A stretch of 54,296 nt of DNA from Candidatus Ancillula glyptotermitis. GTDB taxonomy: Bacteria > Actinomycetota > Actinomycetes > Actinomycetales > Bifidobacteriaceae. The notes beneath the pieces are model-generated. The model was not told where the DNA came from, did no database searches, and was given only the letters and a program-made list of their open reading frames with translations. Where the stretch lies: the NCBI GenBank assembly GCA_031268675.1, contig JAIRWY010000015.1, positions 1-54,296 of the forward strand, in the 5' to 3' direction. Position 1 is the first letter of the stretch. Every line of letters starts with the position of its first letter. Position numbers and translations under genes: made by a program. Shown piece after piece: positions 35,875 through 43,243 of the stretch.

Positions 35875-37254
35875 ATGATAAATCCGCAACACATTTTGCT
35901 AGCGGCTGATATAACATCACAAGACGGTTTCTTGGCTGGTAATGGTGCATGGATGCTAACCGCTGCATCTTTTGTTTTGCTTATGACACCTGCTGTAGCA
36001 TTCTTCTATGGTGGCATGTGTCGCAGCAAGTCTGTTTTGAATATGTTAATGCTTTCTGCAGGAGCTATGATCGTAGTATCAGTAGTTTGGCCACTGTGGG
36101 GTTATTCAATAGCTTTTGGATCTGAGGACCATATCGGGCTGTTTAGTAATCCATTTGAGAATTTTTTACTGAACAATATTGTAGAATCGCATAATGGAAC
36201 ATTTGGAGTTGTACCAGGCGCAGGTTTACATCCAGATAGTTATGCAGGAACAATTGATGTTGCATTTCAATTGACATTTGCGGTAATAACTGTTGCTCTA
36301 ATTTCAGGCGCGATTGCAGAACGTGTCAAGTTTTCCACATGGCTTATATTTGTTGCTCTTTGGGTTACTTTTGTTTATGCACCAGTTGCTCATATGGTAT
36401 GGGGTGGCGGACTTCTTTCTGGAGCTGAGAACTCGGTATCATCCTTCTTGTTCGGAGGTAATAGAGGCGAAAAAGATCAGTGGATTGCAAATGTTGTGCC
36501 GCATGACTTTGCAGGAGGAACCGTTGTTCATATAAATGCTGGAATTGCCGCGCTTGTTACAATACTGATTATAGGAAAGCGTAAGATGTTTGGAAAAGAA
36601 ACTGTTCGTCCGCATAATCTGCCATTCGTTATGCTCGGTGCGTTTTTGCTGTGGTTTGGCTGGTTCGGGTTTAATGCTGGGTCCTCATTCGGAGCAAATG
36701 ATGGTGCAGGATATGCATGGATTTCAACATCTGCAGCAACTGGTGCAGCAGCACTTGGTTGGCTCATAACTGAACGCATTCGTGATGGCAAGTTTACTTC
36801 ACTTGGTGCTGCATCTGGTATAGTTGCTGGTCTAGTTGCGATTACGCCCGCAGCAGATGTAGTTAGTCCTGGTTATGCAATTTTACTTGGTATTATTGCA
36901 GGTGTTCTATGTTGTCTAGCAGTTGGATTAAAAACCAAGTTCAATTATGATGACTCACTTGATGTTGTTGGCGTGCATTTTGTTGGTGGTTTAGCAGGAA
37001 CTGTGTTAATTGGTTTTTTTGCAACAGAAACTGGGATATTTAACGGTGGCGGTCCTAAGCAACTAATTATACAGGTACTTATCGCACTAATAGCGATTAT
37101 CTACTCTGGTGTTATTACAGCAATAATTACATTTGCACTTGAGAAGACAATTGGTTGGAGAGTTACAGAAGATGAAGAAGTTTCTGGAATAGATTATGCA
37201 AATCATGGTGAAACTGCTTATGACTTTGTTGCATCGTCAGGACTAGGAAAATAA
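35875..37254 (+). CDS. amtB: Ammonium transporter
   Basis: A 459-residue Amt/Mep channel with about 11 TM segments. Family signatures include FFYGGMCRSKSVLNM in the first helices, the twin-His pore region with DFAGGTVVHINAG, and GWFGFNAGSSFGAN. It conducts ammonium across the cytoplasmic membrane and is usually blocked by the P-II protein encoded next, 9 nt downstream with its own SD. The C-terminal tail (EKTIGWRVTEDEEVSGID) carries the family's conserved regulatory stretch that contacts P-II. Confidence 0.95.
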   Translation: MINPQHILLAADITSQDGFLAGNGAWMLTAASFVLLMTPAVAFFYGGMCRSKSVLNMLMLSAGAMIVVSVVWPLWGYSIAFGSEDHIGLFSNPFENFLLNNIVESHNGTFGVVPGAGLHPDSYAGTIDVAFQLTFAVITVALISGAIAERVKFSTWLIFVALWVTFVYAPVAHMVWGGGLLSGAENSVSSFLFGGNRGEKDQWIANVVPHDFAGGTVVHINAGIAALVTILIIGKRKMFGKETVRPHNLPFVMLGAFLLWFGWFGFNAGSSFGANDGAGYAWISTSAATGAAALGWLITERIRDGKFTSLGAASGIVAGLVAITPAADVVSPGYAILLGIIAGVLCCLAVGLKTKFNYDDSLDVVGVHFVGGLAGTVLIGFFATETGIFNGGGPKQLIIQVLIALIAIIYSGVITAIITFALEKTIGWRVTEDEEVSGIDYANHGETAYDFVASSGLGK

Positions 37255-37602
<348 letters not shown>

Positions 37603-37608
37603 CCAACA

Positions 37609-38001
37609 GTGAAACGTCGCAAAATTACACATGATGATGGAGTTGCTGCCATCATTAGGGTTGTTTCTGCACAAAATGTTGATGATATAGATGAACAAGA
37701 TATTCAACTTGTCTGTCGTTATCTACTTCAGGAGTTAGAGATTAGTGCTGAAGGTGCAAGTGTAGAAGTTCGCATTCCTCCTTATGGCGCAATTCAGTGT
37801 ATACAAGGCTCTAATCATAGGCGCGGAACTCCACCAAATGTTGTTGAAATGCCCCCCATGGTGTGGATTAAGGTAGCAACTGGGCAAATTGACTTTCTGG
37901 ACCATATAAGTTCTGGTGATATATACGGCTCTGGAGAACATTTTGCATCTGTTGCAAATTTTCTACCTATTGTGCCTCTGTGTAGTCTGAAATCTTTATA
38001 A
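37609..38001 (+). CDS. Small sterol-carrier-protein-like (SCP) domain protein
   Basis: A 130-residue protein starting with GTG 37609, 6 nt after glnB. It has the pattern VEVRIPPYGAIQCIQGSNHRRGTPPNVVEMPP, then WIKVATGQIDF, and ends in FLPIV. This resembles the SCP-like proteins widespread in actinobacteria, which adopt a sterol-carrier fold with no proven substrate. Its last 35 bp overlap the end of the convergent FHA gene. The close spacing suggests transcription with amtB-glnB, but a nitrogen role is only inference. Confidence 0.6.
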   Translation: MKRRKITHDDGVAAIIRVVSAQNVDDIDEQDIQLVCRYLLQELEISAEGASVEVRIPPYGAIQCIQGSNHRRGTPPNVVEMPPMVWIKVATGQIDFLDHISSGDIYGSGEHFASVANFLPIVPLCSLKSL

Positions 38002-38317
38002 CATCAAAATAGATATCACCAAGTCGGACTCGCTCATTCTCATGAATTTCAACTGGATCGCCGTTTATGACTTGTTTTTCAAACTCCTCATCTCCTGCAA
38101 TAAAAGTACCATTAGTTGACTCTAAATCTTCAATTAGAAGTTGACCATTTCCAGTAACTGCTAATGCAGCATGAGTTTTTGATACCGTTTTGGTACTATC
38201 ATCAACAACTAAAAGTTTAGCACCTTCAACAACACTTGAATCTGGATTACGCCCAATTAGGCAAAACCCATCAACGTTGAATACCTGACCATTTTGAAAT
38301 GTTAACTGATACATCAT
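37967..38317 (-). CDS. FHA domain protein
   Basis: A 116-residue protein consisting essentially of one forkhead-associated domain. The phosphothreonine-binding features are LIGRNPDSS (Gly-Arg), the Ser and His in VSKTHAAL, and ESTNGTF (Asn-Gly). It should bind a phosphothreonine partner of a Ser/Thr kinase; none is encoded in this window. GAAAGG lies upstream of ATG 38317, whose codon is followed by a second ATG. It lies 43 nt after pgm and may be its last cistron. Confidence 0.88.
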   Translation of the reverse strand: MMYQLTFQNGQVFNVDGFCLIGRNPDSSVVEGAKLLVVDDSTKTVSKTHAALAVTGNGQLLIEDLESTNGTFIAGDEEFEKQVINGDPVEIHENERVRLGDIYFDVIKISDYTEAQ

Positions 38318-38360
38318 CTGTAACCTACCTTTCTAAACTACCCTACTATCGTCACATTCA

Positions 38361-40118
38361 TCATGAAATAGCATCTCCTACTACTTCTTCTGCCTGTTTT
38401 AATACTTCCTCAAGGTGATCTTCACCCTTGAAACTTTCGGCGTAAATTTTATAAACATCTTCAGTTCCACTAGGACGACATGCAAACCACGCACTTTCTG
38501 TAACTACCTTCAAACCACTAATTGGTGCATTATTTCCTGACGCTTTTGTAATCTTCTCCAAGATTTTATCACCTGCTAAGTCTTCTGCAGTAACTTGTTC
38601 TGGTGACAAATTCTTTAGTTTATTCTTCTGCTCAAGTGTTGCTACTGCATCAACTCGCTTATACCAACTTTCTCCATATTTCTCAATTAACTTGCGATAA
38701 TGTTCTGCTGGATTTTTACCAGTTTTTGCAATAATTTCACTAGCTAAAAGATCCATAATTGGTCCATCTTTATCAGTAGTCCAAACTTTCCCATTAAAAC
38801 GCAGAAAACTAGCACCAGAGGACTCTTCTCCCCCAAAACCAAGTTCTCCATTTATTAGGCCTGGTACAAACCATTTGAAACCAACAGGAACTTCAGTTAA
38901 CTTATCACTTGCAATTCCTTTAGCAACTCGATCAATCAGCCCAGAAGAAACAAGTGTCTTGCCAATTTTAATATCAGATTTCCAGTTAGGCCTAGCACCT
39001 GAATATAAATAGTTGATGCATACTGACAAGAAGTGATTTGGGTTCATAAGACCAGGCAAATATTTGCCATTAGGGTCAATACTTGGTGTTTGAGTTTCTG
39101 CGGATAACATATTAGGTAGTACAATTCCGTGTCTATCAGAATCAGCATCATTACCAGTTAGAATATCAAAAGGTGCAGCATGAATGAATCTATCAACAAC
39201 TCCTTGCATAGAATATGGACTAGAGCAATCCATGCGAATCTTTGCATCCCAATCTAGTGTGATGTTGGGGAATTTAGGATCAGCAACAGGATTTAGAACA
39301 GTTAAGTCCAACTTGTAGATTTCGGCAATTAAACCCCAATATTCAAGTGATGCACCACCTAGTGGGTCTGCACCAATTTTTACACCTGCTTTTGAAATCG
39401 CATCAAGATCAACAACATTTTTTAAATCTTCAACATATATTTGGCGGTAGTCATATCTAGTGACTAGTTCTGAATCTAGTGCAGTTTTAAAATCTACTCT
39501 TGGTATGTTCTTATATCCCGCTCGTAGTATTTCATTTGCGCGTGCAGCAATCCAATTTGTTGCATGAGTATCTGCAGGACCTCCATGAGCCGCATTGTAC
39601 TTAAAACCACCATCAGTTGGAGGATTATGTGAGGGTGTTACAACAATTCCATCAGCAAGATCATGAAAAGTTGATGGATTTTGCTCACTCGCATTAATCG
39701 CTTGAGGATTTATAACACCATCTTTTGAGTTGTAGCGTAAAATGGCATGTGAAATTGCAGGAGTTGGCACAAACGAATCGTGTATATCCAACTTTATGTG
39801 AACTCCAAGTGCAGCCAAAGTCTCAACTGCAGTTTTCAATGCTGGTTCAGATAATAAATGTGTATCAGCACCAATAAATAACGGACCTTGTATACCACTA
39901 AACTTTCGGTATTCTGCTATTGCAGCAGACATTGCAACAATATGAGCATCATTGAAGGAGCTTAAAAGAGATGATCCACGATGACCTGATGTTCCAAATA
40001 CAACTTTTTGCGTTTCGTCGTCCACATCTGGCACATTTTCGTAAAACGCATCCAAAACCCTAGTGACATCAATCAAGTCACCTTTTAGTGGTATTTTACC
40101 AGCACGCGCATCAATCAT
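38361..40118 (-). CDS. pgm: Phosphoglucomutase (alpha-D-glucose specific)
   Basis: Interconverts glucose 1-phosphate and glucose 6-phosphate, feeding glycogen and cell-envelope sugar nucleotides. The phosphoserine loop TPSHNPPTDGGFKYN, metal loop NDADSDRHG, sugar-binding GGEESSGASF and phosphate-binding RPSGTEDVYKIY are all intact. The 585-residue length is slightly above the usual 545-560. ATG 40118 has SD AAGGAG and an extended -10 promoter at 40146-40154. Confidence 0.94.
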   Translation of the reverse strand: MIDARAGKIPLKGDLIDVTRVLDAFYENVPDVDDETQKVVFGTSGHRGSSLLSSFNDAHIVAMSAAIAEYRKFSGIQGPLFIGADTHLLSEPALKTAVETLAALGVHIKLDIHDSFVPTPAISHAILRYNSKDGVINPQAINASEQNPSTFHDLADGIVVTPSHNPPTDGGFKYNAAHGGPADTHATNWIAARANEILRAGYKNIPRVDFKTALDSELVTRYDYRQIYVEDLKNVVDLDAISKAGVKIGADPLGGASLEYWGLIAEIYKLDLTVLNPVADPKFPNITLDWDAKIRMDCSSPYSMQGVVDRFIHAAPFDILTGNDADSDRHGIVLPNMLSAETQTPSIDPNGKYLPGLMNPNHFLSVCINYLYSGARPNWKSDIKIGKTLVSSGLIDRVAKGIASDKLTEVPVGFKWFVPGLINGELGFGGEESSGASFLRFNGKVWTTDKDGPIMDLLASEIIAKTGKNPAEHYRKLIEKYGESWYKRVDAVATLEQKNKLKNLSPEQVTAEDLAGDKILEKITKASGNNAPISGLKVVTESAWFACRPSGTEDVYKIYAESFKGEDHLEEVLKQAEEVVGDAIS

Positions 40119-40145
40119 AAAAACTCCTTACAGTATTACTATTCA

Positions 40146-40154
40146 ATTATACCA
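40146..40154 (-). promoter_or_regulatory. Extended -10 promoter of pgm
   Basis: Minus strand TGGTATAAT (40154-40146). It overlaps the stop codon of the upstream exonuclease gene, leaving a leader of about 20 nt with SD AAGGAG. pgm is therefore transcribed separately from ddl-thiL-exonuclease. Confidence 0.65.
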
Positions 40155-41067
40155 TATTTTTAACTACTTTATCAAATTTTCCTACTAAACTTGGTATTTT
40201 CCAACTTCTGAGGAATTCGTCAACTTCATCTAGTCTAGGATTTTTGCATCTAAGGTCATCAATTGCATACTCTAAAGGTGCGTCTCGTAATAACTCGTTC
40301 ACTTTTCTGTTTAGACGAACTTGTTCAATAGATTTACACAGACTTACTCCTATTTTCCCACCTACCTTATTTGCGTTGTTCAGCAATTTCTCCAAGTTTC
40401 CATATTCTCTTAGTAATTTTGCACCAGTTACTGGACCAATTCCATGAACGCCTGGTATATTATCAGCATTTTCGCCAACTAATGCTGCAAGTTCTGGGTA
40501 TTGGTCTGGATAAACACCATATTTGTCAAATACATAGCTTGTATCTAAGACTTTAAATCCGCCATATTGATTAGTAGATAAAACTGTGGTATTTTCACAA
40601 ATCAACTGATACATATCGCGATCAGATGAAAATATACTAGTTTTATACGACTTATTATTCGCTTGATGTGCCAAAGTTGCAATAATATCATCAGCTTCAT
40701 AGCGTTCCAACTCTAAAATTGGTATACCAAGAAGTTTTATGAGTTCTCTAACTGGCTCCCGTTGTGCAATTAACTGCTCAGGAGTTGGCGGACGACCATC
40801 TTTGTACTGAGGAAGTAAATCAAGGCGATGGCCAGATCGTGAAATATCATAAGCAAATACAACAATATCAGGTTTAATATGTCCAAGAATTTTGATAATA
40901 AATTTAGCAACTCCAAAAACACAATTATTAGAAGTAGTTTCATCAATCATGTACTTTTCCATAGAATAACCATAAAATGTTCTAAACATAACAAATGACC
41001 CATCTATTAGTAGTACTTTTTTTGCCTGGTAAAACTCAGAATTTATATCACTAAACATTTCAAACAT
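40147..41067 (-). CDS. 5'-3' exonuclease (DNA polymerase I N-terminal / FEN family)
   Basis: A 306-residue stand-alone 5'-nuclease. Metal ligands and family motifs are visible: LLIDGSFVMFRTFYG, VFAYDISRSGHRLDLLPQYK, LERYEADDIIATLA, FSSDRDMYQL and the H3TH motif ENADNIPGVHGIGPVTGAKLL. It probably acts on flap or RNA primer ends in replication or repair. ATG 41067 has SD GGAGG and overlaps the thiL end by 8 nt. The frame runs to 41115, but upstream Met codons lack this SD. Confidence 0.85.
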   Translation of the reverse strand: MFEMFSDINSEFYQAKKVLLIDGSFVMFRTFYGYSMEKYMIDETTSNNCVFGVAKFIIKILGHIKPDIVVFAYDISRSGHRLDLLPQYKDGRPPTPEQLIAQREPVRELIKLLGIPILELERYEADDIIATLAHQANNKSYKTSIFSSDRDMYQLICENTTVLSTNQYGGFKVLDTSYVFDKYGVYPDQYPELAALVGENADNIPGVHGIGPVTGAKLLREYGNLEKLLNNANKVGGKIGVSLCKSIEQVRLNRKVNELLRDAPLEYAIDDLRCKNPRLDEVDEFLRSWKIPSLVGKFDKVVKNMV

Positions 41068-41983
41068 AGATTCCACCTCCAAAGTGATCAAACGCATTAC
41101 TGAGATCATCATCAAGCAAATCTATTGCCTCAACTTCATTTTCTCCTTGTTCTATAACTTCTCCAATAACATTCCATGAGTTGTTTAATTCAACATCAGG
41201 TGGAAAACATGCTAAAAGTGCATGATCCTCGCCACCAAAATAGTATTCTTGCTTGGGCACGCTCTCCTCTGCGGAGAACAACTTTATAGTAACTCCACTT
41301 GCTTTAGCAATTCTTGATGCGTCTTTAAACAGCCCATCAGAGGTGTCAATCATTGCTCGTGCGCCATTTTCAGATGCCCATATTCCTTGTGCATAATTAG
41401 GTGTTGGATATAGAAAATCAGTTATATTTTGATCATCTATTTGAGTATTAACCAGCCCAGATTTTAGCTTCTTGAAACCAATTGCACTTGAACCTATTTT
41501 ACCACAAACTGCTACTTTATCACCAACTTTTGCGCCACTTCTTGTAACAGGTTCACGACCATCAAGGCTTCCTAATACAGTAACCGCAATAGTTAGAGCA
41601 CTTGATTTTGACAAGTCTCCCCCAATAACAGCAACACTATTTTTTTCTGCTACATTTTTGAACGCATTTGCAAAATCCAACAACCATTGAGACTCAAGTT
41701 CAAGAGGCAATCCAATTGCAACAACCATCGCAACTCCCCTACCTCCCATAGCAGCAACATCGGCTAGATTCTGGGCAAATGCACGATATGCAATATCGCA
41801 GGCAGAAGACCATTCCAACTTAAAATGAACATCTTGTACTAAAATATCTGTTGAAATAACAAGATCTTGTTTTTGGCGTATGACCGCGCAATCATCGCCA
41901 ATTCCAACTAGAACTTCATCGGTCAATGTTGAAGTAAAAATACTTTTTAACTGCTTAGTAATTTTATCTTCATACACTTGCAA
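41060..41983 (-). CDS. thiL: Thiamine-monophosphate kinase
   Basis: Phosphorylates thiamine monophosphate to the diphosphate cofactor. Signatures are VGIGDDCAVI at residues about 25-34, ISTDILVQDVHFK, FAQNLADVAAMGG, VIGGDLSKS and IDTSDGLFKDA. The length of 307 residues is normal. The start is TTG at 41983 or GTG at 41977, just after the ddl stop; an AAAGGA element (42000-41995) favours TTG. It belongs to the tight ddl-thiL-exonuclease unit. Confidence 0.9.
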   Translation of the reverse strand: MQVYEDKITKQLKSIFTSTLTDEVLVGIGDDCAVIRQKQDLVISTDILVQDVHFKLEWSSACDIAYRAFAQNLADVAAMGGRGVAMVVAIGLPLELESQWLLDFANAFKNVAEKNSVAVIGGDLSKSSALTIAVTVLGSLDGREPVTRSGAKVGDKVAVCGKIGSSAIGFKKLKSGLVNTQIDDQNITDFLYPTPNYAQGIWASENGARAMIDTSDGLFKDASRIAKASGVTIKLFSAEESVPKQEYYFGGEDHALLACFPPDVELNNSWNVIGEVIEQGENEVEAIDLLDDDLSNAFDHFGGGIYV

Positions 41984-41985
41984 AT

Positions 41986-43140
41986 TTACCGCAGTCCTTT
42001 CGGTCTATTAAGTGCCTCTTGAATTAGGCTATCAAGTAGTTGACTAAAACTTAGACCATCTTTAGCTACAAGAGATGGAAACATTGAACTTTCTGTAAAG
42101 CCTGGAAGAGTATTTATTTCGTTTATATATACATCTCCTTTTGTGGTCAAAAACATATCAACCCTAGAAAGTCCTTCTGCGTCAAGTGCTTCAAACGCTT
42201 TTAGGGCAACCTCCAAACAATGTTCTTGATTTTTATGATCCATAGCAGGATTTACAATAAGTTTTACACCGTTCTTGGAAATATATTTAGTGTCATAGTT
42301 GTAAAAATCACTTTTTGTAGTCTTAATTTCTCCTAGTGTAGATGTTTTTGCCGCATAATGATCTCCAAGAAGTGCGCATTCAATTTCACGACCTTCAATC
42401 CCCTGTTCAATAATAACTTTTGGATCCATACTTGCTGCTTTCTCAATAGCAGGCAGTAAATCTTGTTCCTTTTGAACCTTGGAAACACCAAAACTTGAAC
42501 CACCACGTGCTGGTTTAACAAATACCGCTTGTTTCCAGTTGTTGCTAAAATCTTGTACTTTTTTAAGAACTTCTTCTGCTAACACAAAGTCTTTTCTCAG
42601 TTTCATACGACCTCTTCGATCTTCTACAAGTTGAATTCGCAAAGTCACCCACGGAGCAACTTTAAGTCCCGCTTGCTGGCAAATTAACTTGGTGAAGTGT
42701 TTATCTTGTCCAACTGCAGATGATAATATGCCACAACCTGCGTATTTAATACCAAACATCTCAAAAAGTCCTTGAATTGAGCCATCTTCACCATATGGAC
42801 CGTGCAATAATGGTAAAACAACATCAAGATTTAGTCCCTTATGCTTGGCTTTAAACTTCACGATATTACTATTAAACTTGTGCTTTCCTATTGCATTTGA
42901 AACTTCAGGCATAGCATATTTTCGTCGTCCACGCTTATTGAGTAGTTTAGGTTCTAGTTGCTCTGGCGAATCCCGAACATAAAGCCAAGTGCCTTCTTTT
43001 GTTATTCCAATTGGTACAACTTTATACATTTCGCGGTTTAAAGCACGTAGAACGCCAGCAGCAGTTAAACATGAGATACTATGTTCACTTGACACGCCAC
43101 CGAAAACCACACCAACGCGTACTAACTTGTTGTCTTCCAC
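41986..43140 (-). CDS. ddl: D-alanine--D-alanine ligase
   Basis: Makes the D-Ala-D-Ala dipeptide for peptidoglycan precursors. ATP-grasp features are GGVSSEHSISCLTA near the N-terminus, PLLHGPYGEDGSIQG, FVKPARGGSSFGVSKV, and near the C-terminus LSRVDMFLTTKGDVYINEINTLPGFT. Starting at GTG 43140, the protein is 384 aa. The frame is open to ATG 43158, but those codons contain the TATAAT itself, so the six bases after it lead straight to GTG and the gene is leaderless. Confidence 0.93.
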   Translation of the reverse strand: MEDNKLVRVGVVFGGVSSEHSISCLTAAGVLRALNREMYKVVPIGITKEGTWLYVRDSPEQLEPKLLNKRGRRKYAMPEVSNAIGKHKFNSNIVKFKAKHKGLNLDVVLPLLHGPYGEDGSIQGLFEMFGIKYAGCGILSSAVGQDKHFTKLICQQAGLKVAPWVTLRIQLVEDRRGRMKLRKDFVLAEEVLKKVQDFSNNWKQAVFVKPARGGSSFGVSKVQKEQDLLPAIEKAASMDPKVIIEQGIEGREIECALLGDHYAAKTSTLGEIKTTKSDFYNYDTKYISKNGVKLIVNPAMDHKNQEHCLEVALKAFEALDAEGLSRVDMFLTTKGDVYINEINTLPGFTESSMFPSLVAKDGLSFSQLLDSLIQEALNRPKGLR

Positions 43141-43146
43141 ACTACT

Positions 43147-43155
43147 ATTATAGCA
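43147..43155 (-). promoter_or_regulatory. Extended -10 promoter of ddl (leaderless)
   Basis: Minus strand TGCTATAAT (43155-43147), then six bases to GTG 43140. Its divergent neighbour is the poly-G promoter at 43184-43211. Confidence 0.7.
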
Positions 43156-43183
43156 CATTTCTTGTCTGGGCTTCCCAACCTAC

Positions 43184-43211
43184 TTGACAAGCGGGGGGGG
43201 GGTGATATAAT
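43184..43211 (+). promoter_or_regulatory. Promoter with G10 tract in its spacer (candidate phase-variable)
   Basis: TTGACA (43184-43189) and TATAAT (43206-43211) flank a 16-bp spacer in which 43193-43202 are ten consecutive G. The -10 is of the extended TGA form. Gaining or losing one G changes the spacer to 17 or 15, so slipped-strand mispairing would switch transcription strength of the surface-protein gene. This is the classical arrangement of phase-variable adhesin promoters. Confidence 0.8.
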
Positions 43212-43243
43212 AGACATATTATGGATTATAGGAGATGTGGTTG

